Below, piece after piece: positions 1 to 10,426 of a DNA stretch of 64,000 bases. The stretch is taken from contig CM030364.1 of the NCBI GenBank assembly GCA_017893485.1, positions 39,101,825 through 39,165,824 on the forward strand, given 5' to 3'. The DNA is from Hemerocallis citrina (Eukaryota; Streptophyta; Magnoliopsida; Asparagales; Asphodelaceae). The notes below the pieces were generated by a model that saw only the letters and a program-made list of their open reading frames with translations, was not told where the DNA came from and searched no databases. A program made the position numbers and the translations under genes. Position 1 is the first letter of the stretch. Each line of letters begins with the position of its first letter.

Positions 1-532
1 ACTTATTCACTTGATATAAGGAATTAAACTCACTCACCAAGAACTATCTCTCTCTCGAGCCTCTCTTTGCAATGGAGAAAAGAATTTATGAAGTACTCCC
101 TCTCATATTGGAGGAGTTTACAATATATAAAGAAGAATAGAGAGAAACCTAGGTCTCATCTTGATTTTCAGTCGTCCGATATAACCTGGAAAAGAAGTAA
201 CTGAATAGGAGCCGCACGATCTAACTTGGAGTTGAAGATTGGGCTGAACCGACCTAACAAATCGAAGCCCAAAAACGAACACAGCGCCGCGGTCGGTCGA
301 CCGTCCAACAAGACCGGTCGACCGTACCACTCTCTGACATTCCCTGTACTTCGAGCGGTTGGGGGGCGCGGTCGGGTGGTGCGGTAGACTGTCACCAAGA
401 CCGGTCGACCGCAACTAGCCTGCACCCTACTGTTGCTGTTTCTCCTTCTACTCACTTCGACGCTTCGATCTCTGTGCTTCATATTACTTTCTTTTAATCT
501 GAACAACGAGTATGCAAGAGACAATCCTAACA
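1..532 (-). mobile_element. Copia-type LTR, partial (copy 1 of 3)
   Basis: The segment aligns by eye, in the same orientation, with the complete solo LTR at 40552-41260. Shared landmarks are the stretch around 85-165 (ATGAAGTACTC..., AATATATAAAG, AGAGAAACC), the GGTCGACCG-rich block at 290-415 and the end TATGCAAGAGACAATCCTAACA. On the minus strand the LTR would begin TGTTAGGATTG at 532. Its other end lies before base 1. An open minus-strand frame crosses it (168-542), but the frame is GC-skewed LTR sequence with no recognisable domain, so I do not call a gene. Whether this is a solo LTR or one end of a longer element cannot be decided here. Confidence 0.6.
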
Positions 533-1942
533 AGTAGGACATTGAACTAAATCCTAATAGGAGTCATAGGACGTTGAACTGGTAGGACTGCATCTGCATA
601 TGTAATGTACAGATATGGATGAGAGAATCCGCTCTTCAATATCCAGATATAATTGATATAATTGGTATTTGGGCTCAGAAGTAGGAGAATGTTTTTTTGT
701 GAAACACACCCCTTCAAACTTAAGATGGGGTAATGGTTGTTTGCTTCTATAATGACCCGATATTCTTTTGCGAGTAGGTGCTTTTAGTTTATTTATCATT
801 ATAAACTGAATCCATTTAGGATTTTATGTTCCGGAAGGTCCTAATCTCCGAGGAGTAATCATGCTCCTAGTGATGCTTGCCACAGTTGAAAGGCAAGTAT
901 TAGAAACTGTGCTAGTTAAATGGCAGTCCCATAGAAGCGAAAGATTAACTATCATTCCCTAATTATCTCTCAATCTCTTATATACACAACATATGAGATA
1001 GAAGGAAAGTGGAGAATATGTCCAGATTAGTTCGAGAATATCCGGGTCATAATGTGGATAGATCTGAAGAATCTAAAAGTGATGGAGGAAATTGGTCGTT
1101 AATTCAATCTCGTATTCTTGTTGATACAACGAGTCATATGACATGTCCTATTTCAAACACACAACTCAGGCAGTGGATCACACCCTTGGTGAAATTAGTA
1201 ACTGGTACTGGTACTGGGGGTCAACTGGTGATAGATGGCATGCATGATCTTGTAGGTTTTAGAATAGATTTGTTATGTAGTTTGTTGGGGTACCTAGCCT
1301 CCCATATCTTTCAGTAACTACATATGGTACAGAACTAATCAGAAAAAATTCTTACGAGTGTTTCTTATTTATGAACACAAAAATTGGTAATGTTTCCCTG
1401 ACATTTTCATTGTTTTTGTACTGTACTTGTCATAAATTATCTGAGAGATTGTTTTGAAGCATTACATTTAAAGGGTAAACAAATAATCGAGTTTTATGCA
1501 CTAAATGATCACTTTTCTTGCACATAGAATCCAGTATAAGGTGATGAGCTTCTAGGAGTAATTTTGATGAAGGTTATAGAATTAACTTGTCAATCACTTA
1601 TTTTAAAAAAAATGTAAATGTTGAAACCAATTTACAAGTTGTTTGCCTGATTATTAAAAGGGCTTGCATGAACATACATACATACAAACAAACAAACCAT
1701 CCGTAGGGAACAACTGTTTTTATTTTATTTTAATTTTAATTTACAAATTTTTCTGTAGCTAACTCATCTTATATTTAAGCAAGGGAAGCTCTTATTCCAA
1801 CTACAATGAAATATGCATTTCTTTTCTTCCAACTTAAATTAGTTTGTCATCTAGCATGTATATTGTATGTATATTGTATGTGTACACATATTTAGCATAT
1901 ATAGAATGAATATAATATTCTATTTATGAAGGTATGTTGCAG
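533..1942. other. Intergenic stretch, mostly unassigned
   Basis: No gene could be supported. On the minus strand 560-800 reads like the 3' end of a Copia element: a short frame ending in a PHLKFEGVC-like stretch precedes a purine-rich block and an LTR-like AT-rich sequence. On the plus strand 1009-1317 is a 102-codon frame with a weak likeness (VDTTSHMT) to the start of a Copia protease, too short to assign. From 1320 to 1942 the sequence is AT-rich. The 5' exon(s) of the pseudouridine synthase should lie at or beyond this stretch but are not visible in it. Confidence 0.4.
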
Positions 1943-4900
1943 ATCTTATCCGATTTGGGGCCGTGCATTATGCATTGGTCTGCCCGAAGCCACCTCCTAC
2001 TGCAACTCCTGAACAATTTCGGATTTACAAAGAAGTAACGGACCCATTGGTACTGAAAAAGAGATCATCCATTAAAGGCAAAACAGTGAGGGAAGCACAG
2101 AAGACATTTAGGATAACAAATGTTAATGAGTTTGTTGAAACAGGCACTTACTTGCGTGTGCACGTGCATCCAAAACGCTTCCCAAGGTAAACATAAATCC
2201 ATGTTATTTATATATCAGACATAAAGGTTATCTGAAATCTTTACCGGCAATTTTTGTCCTGTCTATATCTTCTGAAAGTACTATTTTTGTGTCAAGAACA
2301 ATTAAAAATAGCATATTGTTCATATTTTCAGGTGCTATGAAGTTGATTGGAAGTCCAGAATCATTGCAGTCACTGATTCATATATCATCCTTAACAAACC
2401 AGCTGCAACTTCAGTACGTACTTTCAATTTCAATGGATTTCTTAACCTCCAATATATTATAAGATCATACTAGTACTGATTTGTAGTATATAAAATTTTC
2501 ATGTTCATGTGTAAGATTTATGTCATTTAATTGATAATATCCATGAAAAATGTTTAGCATTGTACTTGTTCTTCTTCCATCGTCTGGAATTTGGAAGAAG
2601 AATTGACAGCCAATCCATATTAAAAAAACAGGCAAAATTTTTCTTGACCAAAGCCAATATACTCTTCTGCGTTACTCACATTGTTCCTTGCCTAACTCTT
2701 GAGTAATGGTTTTACAAAATAAAAATAAGAAAAATTCTCTGAATAAGGTAGATGGGTAAGCTGAAGCTCCCATTACAAGGTTTTTCTTTTCCTTCTGTGG
2801 ACATTAATTTTTCGTTACTGTTTTTGTTTCTCTTTGAGTTTAGTGCAAGAATATACTTTTATTTTGCTCCGTGTTAGTGTAACATGTGTTGTTCTTGGTG
2901 GTACGGAAGGTTGGGGGAACAACTGATAACATTGAAGAATGCTGTGTAACATTTGCTTCTCGTGCCCTTGGATTAGAAAATCCTTTGATAACAACCCATC
3001 AAATTGATAACTGCACTGAAGGATGGTTAGTATTTCATTCTTATTTATATACTCTCACTAATCCCGACCAAGATAGCTGACAGATTAGCATACCAATGTT
3101 GCAGTGTTGTATTGGCTAGAAACAAGGAGTTTTGCTCTTTTTTTCATCGAATGATTAGGGTATGTATTATGTCCGTCATTATGTACTAGTGTCTTGTTTA
3201 AATATATCCTTTGAATTTTACCAAGCTGTAATTATAAACATGAACTATAGGAAAAACAAGTGAAGAAGCTCTACCTTGCTCTTGCTGCTGCACCTGTACC
3301 AGTTGGAATAATCTCTCACTACATGCGTCCGGTTAACATTGCTCCAAGATTGGTTTCTAAAGGTACTTTAGATTGCTCACTTTCTATTTACTAGTTCTAG
3401 TCTGTTATGGTTGTGCAGTCCCTACAATCTCCAGACTTTTCTCAAACCATATATAATGGATTTTATTTTTATTTTTGTTTCCCATATTACCACCCTAATT
3501 AGGTCCCCACAGAAATGCTAATAGAGTAATAGTTATTAGCTTCACTGATTTGTTAATTTTCTAGTTAGTTCTTTATTATTATTGTTGTTGTTGTTTCAAA
3601 TTTTTTATTACAGAATAGTTCATTTAAAATAACTCTGGAGGACAAAAATCCCCGTTCTATTATCAAAATGGTTTATGTTTGTTATTGGGTTGATTTTTTG
3701 TAAAAAGTAAAATACTCTCAAATAACTTATGTTACCTAAAGTCGGTAAATTTGGGGTCCTAATATATAATTGAATGTTGATATTTGTTAGGGACCTAAAA
3801 CAAAATGATTGTAAATTACGATCTGGGGTGGAAGACTCATGATAAATTGTACCCTTTGTATTCCAACTGTTTCTATTCCAGTCACCTGATTATTGATCTT
3901 TCGGTTGCATTTATATCCATTAACATTTTTAGTTATCGCATTTTAATCATTTCTACTATGTTACTGTTATTAACAGGATGAATATACTCTTATCCTCTGA
4001 TTGCAATTTACCCCATTCCCCCTAGTTTACTCAATTTTCTAGTTATTATTATTATTGTTGTTTATTTATATAGCAAGAGTAAATAATGATAAGTTTTATG
4101 CTTTGATCAAGAGTCTCTTCTAGGTGGGTGAAAGCAGTAGAGCTCATGCTCATTACCCCACTACGGAAAGTAAGAGTACATCAATCTGCTAAAGCTAATT
4201 ATGCTAGACAGAAATAATTATAGGGAAAGCATCTCAGCTGAAAGTATCTTTTGAGATGAAAATTATATAGGTTAGCCGTCTAGAACTTTGAAGGATTCAC
4301 TATTTGTTAAAGATTTGATTCCCAATCCTGGTACATGAAAACGTTATCCATTCCTTGATACAAGAAAGGAACCATGTTCTCATCTCTAAAATTTCAACCT
4401 TGTAGATCTTATAGAAAGATGGCATCTCTGCCAACTGGAAGTATTAGAATGTAAGGAGGTCCCTTGGCCAAATGCTAATATCCGAAAAAGCTACAGTATT
4501 GATGATTGTGAATGGCCCTCAAAGAAGTCTGCTTATGAGTGCAGAATCAATCTCTTGACAGGGAAAACTCATCAGGTACCTTGGTATCTTAATTGGATTT
4601 TCTTTTCTACAAATTTACGTAAGAGTTTACTTGTAAATTCTGTCGACATTAATTATTTGTACTGGGAGACATGATATGGTGATTGCTTTTGAGAATCTCT
4701 ATACATTGTCCTTATTCTTTTAGTACATATAAGAATACTCATCTTCTTGCTAGAAATATCTGTCTGTACATTCTGCTTTAGGTGGCAATTGAACCCTATA
4801 AGTGATAATCTTATTGTAGTCCGACCTGAATTTTTAGGGTTTGGACCCCTTCAACAGTTAGTGGATTCCCAGGAGATTTTGTAGGTTTCTCAAACGCGAC

Positions 4901-5490
4901 AAAAAGCCACCGGATACAAATTCTTGTGGAGCTGAATGGACATTCACAGGATCCGAGATTCATTGCCACCTCTATTTGCAGTTTCCCATATAATTTATAT
5001 ATATATCCTAAATTGACATTACTACCTAACTTCTCGTGTCCAAGAAGACAGTTGTATCACTTCTGAATTAATAGACTTAAGTAAGCAGGTCTGTCTCATA
5101 AAATTGTGGTGGACACTATGTGTTTCTCTCTCAGCAACACAAAAGTAATACCAAATATATTTTTCCGTTTTTCAACAGATACGAGCCCAGCTAGCTGCAA
5201 TAGGTGCACCGTTAGTTGGGGACTCGATGTACATGCCAGCTGCAATTGCGCAAATGCAAAACCCGCTCATAAATCCCTTTGCTAGTTGCAAAGAAGAAGT
5301 GAACGGTTCAGCAAAAACAGAAGAAGGAAAATTGGAAGCAGCAACAGAAGAATGGATTTTGTGGCATGGTAAAGAACCGAGTGGAGCCATTGGCCTCCAC
5401 GCTTCCCACATTTCATGGGACGAAGGCAACTGTTCATATGAGGCCAAAAATCCATGGTGGAGACCACAAACCACTGAAGTGCTCAGCTGA
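1943..5490 (+). CDS. PUS6: RNA pseudouridine synthase 6-like, RluA family (3' seven exons; 5' exon missing)
   Basis: Exons, all with GT-AG introns and consistent phase: 1943-2186, 2332-2413, 2910-3025, 3105-3159, 3251-3362, 4406-4575 and 5179-5490 (stop at 5488-5490). Joined, they encode about 362 residues without a stop. The start contains LIRFGAVHYALVCPKPPP, followed by an S4-like segment (YLRVHVHPKRFPR) and then the RluA catalytic domain. That domain has the motif HQIDNCTEGC, whose Asp is the expected catalytic residue, then KKLYLALAAAP, the late motif INLLTGKTHQIRAQLA, and GDSMYMP. The family isomerises uridine to pseudouridine in RNA; the Arabidopsis PUS6 relative is annotated as chloroplastic. 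The first exon enters in phase (AT completes a codon), so a 5' exon with the start codon and any transit peptide must lie upstream. About a fifth to a quarter of the protein is absent. It could be a distant first exon or a 5'-truncated copy. Intact splice sites and frame favour a functional gene. The number 6 is from memory of the family and is less sure than the family itself. Confidence 0.88.
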
Positions 5491-5896
5491 ACTTATTGAC
5501 TGACGGGAGAGTTGACCATGTCGAAGTTTTGAATGACGCACTTTCACTTCCAATTGGCTTATGAGAGGTTGTAGTGTTTGTATGGGTATTGTATATTAAC
5601 TCATTAGTGTCGTAGGCATTTTTGTGGATTCATGTGATATTTTTGTAAGTTGCATTCAGTTTTTATCCAGTGTAATCTTTTATGCTCATTCATGATTGGA
5701 TGGATGTTTTAGCTTTTAATTGTTTTACTATGTTACAGATATAAAGGGTACAAGTTTTTATTCTTTTCTTTTTGGAAACGATACTTAAATAAGCTCGCAA
5801 GGTTTAGCTTGGCATTTCCTACAGCAAACAGATGTATTTCATCGGACAATCACAATATAATTGGGTCAAATCTAAGTATAAATGATATGCTATTTC
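5491..5896 (+). other. Probable 3' UTR and downstream flank of the pseudouridine synthase gene
   Basis: No coding sequence is seen. The T-rich, A-poor stretch to about 5760 fits a plant 3' UTR, but no single polyadenylation signal stands out. The LINE insertion begins at 5897, only about 400 bp past the stop codon. Confidence 0.5.
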
Positions 5897-8800
5897 TTTT
5901 TTGCTGAATCAGATAGTCTTACGACCCCAGCCATCAAAAACTCAATATATTAATGCAATAAAAAGTTAATTTTACAAGCCGTAAAATGAAATAAACTCGC
6001 AAAGATTACATCAGAAAAATGGATAACAAAAACACATAAGTGCGAAACAAGAGTTCTCCGATGCTGCATCAGCTCCATCCCAGCTAGCACAACCAACTGG
6101 TCAGGGCACACATCGAGGAAACTGGAGAACCAGCCGCCCCTAGAACTGTAAAAAATTCACCATCTGATCTCCCACGCCGCTGTCAGCATGGCTGTGCCAA
6201 CATGCCGCTAATAGTCGGCTAAACAACCCAAACAGGCAAGGAACAAACCGATAGGTAGGAACCTGAGATAACAGCATAACGTAGGAAAAGAAAATAATCG
6301 CAACACAGCAACTGATAGGGAAGAAAAATCCCAGGAACATCTCAGAATCAAATGAAATCGCATGAAAGAGACGGCCTAAAAATAAACCATCTCAAGAGGC
6401 ATTATAAATAATCAGGCAGCAATCATCACACATAGAGCGACAGATAATAAGCAAAGAGAATAGCCACAGATAACAATATAACGATGCTCAGAGCATCAGA
6501 AAACATAGTCCTCCCAAAATCCAGATGCTGATATCCTTGCAAGGACTAAAACATCTGATTACAAACCGTCCAAATAATAGGGATGACGGTAAGACAGGAT
6601 AGTCAAGTCTAAAGCTAAGGAAGCTGATGATAGATAACATCATAAATCAAAAGGGAGCCATTAGTTCCATAACCAAGTAAAAGAGAGTAAACCGCTGCCA
6701 GAGCAGTCAAAAAGTCAATACCAAATCCCATAGAAGAAACATCAGATGAGTATGATAATCACAGAACAAAGCAAAAACAGATCTGGCAGCCGCACCCTAA
6801 TGGATGATTCAAGCCTGCAAAAGAAAGGTGATGAAGAATGAAAAAGATTATATAAAACGAGTAAACAACAGGCAAATTATAACGCATGAAGAGTACGAAG
6901 ACAAAGATAAGCATCTTCTAATGTATGGTTAGCAGTAGTGGCTATGTCCACAGGTTTCAACTCCGACGACCAGAGTTTGAATAGGAAAAAAAACTCATCA
7001 ATCATCGTAGCTATCGAGGATCTACGATGTTGGAACAAAATAAAATTCATCTCCTTCCAAATGATCCAAATGATGATATGAACCGACAATATCCAAGCAC
7101 TTCGGTACGAGGAGTTCGAAGGCTTAGCGGACTAGCAAGAGTCTAAATCTGTGGGGATAGATCCAGTATCCCACGCCAGAGAGCAGATCTTCCACAATGG
7201 AATGATAATGGGGCATTGGGTAAAGAGATGATTAACGTCTTCAGCGTGCTGAGTGCACAGCGAACAGAGCTGTCCCCAGGCTAGATTTCTTTTGTTCAAA
7301 ACTTCAACAGTGAGCAACTTGTTATTAAAGGCAAGACAAGAAGTGATTTTCACCTTAAGGGGAGCCCAAGTATCCCAGAAATATTTAGCTACCAGAGATT
7401 GAACTCCCCTCGAATTAAGGAAGTTATAAAATGATTTAACAGAAAAGGTGCCCGCTGACGACCAGCGCCAACCGATGCCCTCAGATGATCTCCATTCATA
7501 ATTATTGAGAGATGAGATGAGCTCATCAAAGGCCTCAGCCAACGATAGGGGAAGATCAATCGTGAAAGGTATAAACCAAAAACGAGTATTGTCGATTAGA
7601 GTGAAAGAGTCCGCTATAGAAGCCGTCGGGAAGGCTGCCAACCTAAAGAGAGAAGGGAAAGCCGTGGCCAGCGTGGTATTGCCAATCCACAGATCAGTCC
7701 AGAGTTTGGCTCTAGATCCGTCATAGCATTTACGGAAAATACCACACTGAAAAGCGGTAGATGCCTTCCAGATACCTTTCCAAAAGGGGGAGGCTTGGCG
7801 ATAAGTCGCCTCGGGAAATTCCCACCATTTGAAAGAGATGGATCGATAACCTCTAATGCACCGAACCCATGTTAAATGATCAGAGTTATGGAGTTTCCAC
7901 AACCATTTTCCTAAAAGAGCGATGTTATGATTGCGAATGTCCAAAACACCAAGACCCCCTTCCTCCTTGGAAGTACAGACCAGGATCCCACTGACACAGG
8001 TGGGATCCTGGTTTAAAGGATGAAGAACCATTCCAGAAAAAATTACTTCTAATTTGATCAATCCTTTTGATCACCCAGGAGGGTAAAAAGTAGAAAGACA
8101 TTAGATAAAGAGGCATGGCCGAAATCACTGAGTTAATAAGAGTCAGTCTGCCACCTCTGGACAAAAGTTTACTCGACCAAACATTGAGCCTGGCCTCTAC
8201 TTTATCAATAAGAGGGAGCCAATCCGATCTATGCAGCTTACCCCAGTGAAGGGGAATGCCTAAGTAAGAGATCAGGAATGAAGCGACGGGACAATTAAAA
8301 AATTGGAAACCTCCACTTGGCGATTGGGAGATCCACCCAACCAGAGAACGGAGGATTTTTGGAAATTGATCGATAAACCGGAAGCCATTTCAAAATAGTA
8401 AAGGAGAAGTTTGAGATTACGAAGAGAGTGGGTGTTCGGTTTGGTGAAAATAATAGTGTCGTCCGCATATTGAAGGTTGAGCACTCCCTCAAAGATGGGG
8501 GAACTGCCGAGACCTTCAATCATATTCAAGTTCCAAGCATTCCGAAGAAGTTTGCTAAAAACATCTGCTACTAGAGAAAAAAGCAGCGATGAAAGGGGGT
8601 CTCCTTGGCGGAGGCCACATCTTATTTTGAATTTGTGACCTTCCGAACCGTTGACAAAAATAGATGAGGTCCCAGAGTATAAGCTGGATTTAATCCAAGC
8701 AATCCATTTGGGAACGAAACCTCGATAAATAAGAATGTCCAGGAGGAAGTCCCAATTAACATTGTCGTAGGATTTTTGAAAGTCAAGCTTAAGGAGAATG

Positions 8801-9212
8801 CCCTCCGATTGAGTTCTATGACAATGGGAAATGATTTTCTGAGCCGAAGCAACACTGTCAAGAATGAATCGATCTTTGATGAACCCCGACTGTGCCGAAT
8901 CGATCAAGGGAGATATGATGGCACTCAATCTAGAAGAAAGGACTTTCATAATGATTTTGAAAGAGGTGTTGATGAGACTGATAGGTCTGAATTCAGAGAC
9001 GAGGTGAGCCCCTACTAACTTTGGGATGAGAACAATGTGAGCGAAATTGATACGGTCAAAAGAAAAGATCCCTTGGTGAAGGTCTTGAAACATTTTGAGA
9101 AGGTCTGCCTTAAGCAGATCCCAAAATTTTTGAAAAAAGAAAGCAGGAAAACCGTCGGGAGTCTTCTGAATGCAAATATTTGTTTCTGAATGCAAATATT
9201 TGGGAGTCTTCT
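5897..9212 (-). mobile_element. 5'-truncated L1-type LINE, family A, copy 1
   Basis: The element reads on the minus strand from about 9212 down to a short A-tail (T run at 5897-5902 on the plus strand). It holds the reverse transcriptase and C-terminal zinc-binding part of ORF2, then a roughly 980-bp 3' UTR (6876-5903) without ORFs of note. ORF1, the endonuclease and the start of the RT are missing, the usual 5' truncation. The same family recurs at 32218. No exact target-site duplication was found. The 5' junction carries a small internal duplication at 9157-9212. Confidence 0.88.
6877..9195 (-). pseudogene. LINE family A ORF2 remnant: reverse transcriptase plus zf-RVT region
   Basis: Translation on the minus strand from about 9195 shows PDGFPAFFFQKFW, then FRPISLINTSFKI, SAQSGFIKDRFI, LLKLDFQKSYDNVNWDF, GLRQGDPLSSLLF and LQYADDTIIF. 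The YADD catalytic pair of the reverse transcriptase is intact. The frame is lost near 8290 and again near 7990. From 8061 to 7135 it continues with LLGKWLWK and the zinc-binding region (KVKITSCLAFNNKLLT..., CSLCTQHAEDVNHLFTQC). A single TAG at 7132-7134 precedes the last 85 codons (to 6877). The encoded enzyme would have copied LINE RNA at the target site. With two frame changes, one stop and no endonuclease it cannot act. Confidence 0.88.
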
Positions 9213-9388
9213 TCTTAACTTTTAAACGATTGTTTATATACTATTTGTTTCTATTTAAAAATGTGATTCTTAAAAAATAAGGAAAATGACACAGAGACCA
9301 CATACTATATCAGATCAGCATGCTCAACCCCCCTACTCTTTTGGTCAACATAAAACCTCGCTCAGGGTAATCGTGCTATTGACAACTG
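9213..9388. other. Short unassigned AT-rich spacer
   Basis: This is flanking DNA between the LINE family A 5' end and the MITE. Nothing recognisable is seen. Confidence 0.4.
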
Positions 9389-9686
9389 TAGTCACGTTTA
9401 GGGCTTGTTTAGAGCTGCAAACCGAGGAGTATCTTGAAGCTTGAGCTCGGCTTGTTTATGTTATCAAGCTCGCTTTCAAGCTTGAGCTCGGCTTGAGCTC
9501 GACACGAGTGGAGCTTTGACCGAGTTCGAGCCGAGTACTCGCATGCTTTTACCTAACAACCTGAGTACCATGAGACTCGGGCTCAGCTCGTTTACGTTAT
9601 CGAGCTCACTTTCGAGCTCGTCACGAGCCAAGCTTTAACCGAGCTCGAGCCGAGTAGCTCGGTTCGTTCGCAGCCTTAGTCACGTT
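9389..9686. mobile_element. MITE-like inverted-repeat element, 278 bp with 10-bp target duplication
   Basis: TAGTCACGTT occurs at 9389-9398 and again at 9677-9686, bracketing 278 bp. The termini are imperfect inverted repeats: GCTGCAAACCGAG near the left end pairs with CTCGGTTCGTTCGCAGC at the right end. The body is rich in short palindromes built from GAGCTCG and GCTCGGCT, and the two halves are partly repeats of one another (GTTTATGTTATCAAGCTCGC against GTTTACGTTATCGAGCTCAC). There is no ORF. A 10-bp duplication is close to the 9-10 bp of Mutator-like elements; hAT normally gives 8 bp. Confidence 0.7.
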
Positions 9687-9774
9687 ACTTTGCACATGTC
9701 TTCCTTGTGTAATTTTGGGATTAAAACACTACTTTGCACATGTCTTCCTTGTGTAGTTTTGGGATTAAAAGACC
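9687..9774. repeat. 44-bp tandem duplication (two copies)
   Basis: Positions 9687-9730 and 9731-9774 are the same sequence (starting ACTTTGCACATGTCTTCC) with only a few differences. The duplication directly abuts the MITE target duplication. Confidence 0.9.
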
Positions 9775-9855
9775 CCAAGCTGGAATACCCCATGGCTTCT
9801 CTCTTCTTACTACTGCTTCCTCCTGACCGACTCCAAGTTAAAATAACACTGACAC

Positions 9856-9873
9856 AACTATATATAATAGACG
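9856..9873. repeat. Left target-site duplication of LINE B
   Basis: AACTATATATAATAGACG here is repeated exactly at 17628-17645, right after the poly(A) tail of LINE B. Its last G (9873) is also the first base of the 5S sequence, so the LINE insertion starts at the 5S 5' end. The shared G and leading A residues leave one to two bases of ambiguity. Confidence 0.92.
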
Positions 9874-9992
9874 GGTATGATCATACCTGCTCTAAAGCAC
9901 CGGATCCCATCAGAACTCCGAAGTTAAGCGAGCTTGGGCGAGAGTAGTACTAGGATGGGTAACCTCTTGGGAAGTCCTCGTGTTGTACCCCT
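9873..9992 (+). rRNA. Full-length 5S rRNA-derived sequence forming the 5' end of LINE B
   Basis: Exactly 120 nt run from GGGTATGATCATACC to GTGTTGTACCCCT. It matches plant 5S rRNA over its whole length without an indel; I count about eight substitutions against the common angiosperm sequence as I remember it. The internal promoter is recognisable: A-box region GTTAAGCGAGCTTGGGC, intermediate element GAGTAGTACTAG and C-box region GGATGGGTAACCTCTTGGG. The 5' and 3' ends still pair as helix I (GGGTATGAT with GTTGTACCC). It lies in the same direction as the LINE, inside its target duplication. It is therefore part of the retroposed unit, not a member of the 5S rDNA array. A TTTT at 9995-9998 could stop RNA polymerase III. 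I infer either template switching onto 5S rRNA during insertion or a 5S-based promoter used by the LINE family. Confidence 0.93.
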
Positions 9993-10426
9993 ATCTTTTG
10001 AAAGTACCAAGAGAAAGGAAGAATGAGGCTCCTACCAACTCCCTTCTTCTTACTCTCTTCTGCCAAACTTTCCGATGCCGTCCCCAGGCTCCCTTCACCT
10101 CACCCATAGCTCATCAATCATCGAGTGCTCCACCTGTCTCATCTACCCAAACTTCCTTTGCTCTTTAAACCCTACCCCCCACCACCCCTCCCCCATCACC
10201 CCTCACCGCAAAACTGTTTCCTACCTCACCTCTTCTGCTACAACCAACGCCATCGTTGTCTCCTTCATCTATCCGGCCATCCGACCATGTTAACTGAGTT
10301 GGAGCTCCGGGGTTGCGGGCCCCATGAGCAGGCCCGGTACAATGAAATCTCCACCACACCTCCCCCCCTCCGACTTCGTCATCTGTTCCCCTTTTGTCAC
10401 CACAGCGCAGCATCGACCCAAAACCA
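9993..10426 (+). other. LINE B 5' UTR downstream of the 5S unit
   Basis: A C/T-rich stretch with no long frame in the coding direction. It starts with TTTT at 9995-9998, a potential Pol III stop. The junction with the 5S sequence is clean: the 5S ends in its mature CCCCT and LINE sequence follows at once, so no obvious 5S rDNA spacer was carried along. Confidence 0.6.

Noticed and set aside
1009..1317. Possible Copia protease start (VDTTSHMT)
   Set aside because: Too short and too diverged to call; mentioned only in the spacer entry.
5870..9245. A target duplication for LINE family A copy 1 (AAATAGNATAT-like on both sides)
   Set aside because: The match is imperfect and not adjacent to the 5' junction.
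9856..9992. A stand-alone 5S rRNA gene or 5S rDNA array remnant, or a Cassandra TRIM LTR
   Set aside because: There is a single copy with no spacer repeats. The LINE target duplication ends exactly at its first base, and no LTR pair surrounds it, so it belongs to the LINE.
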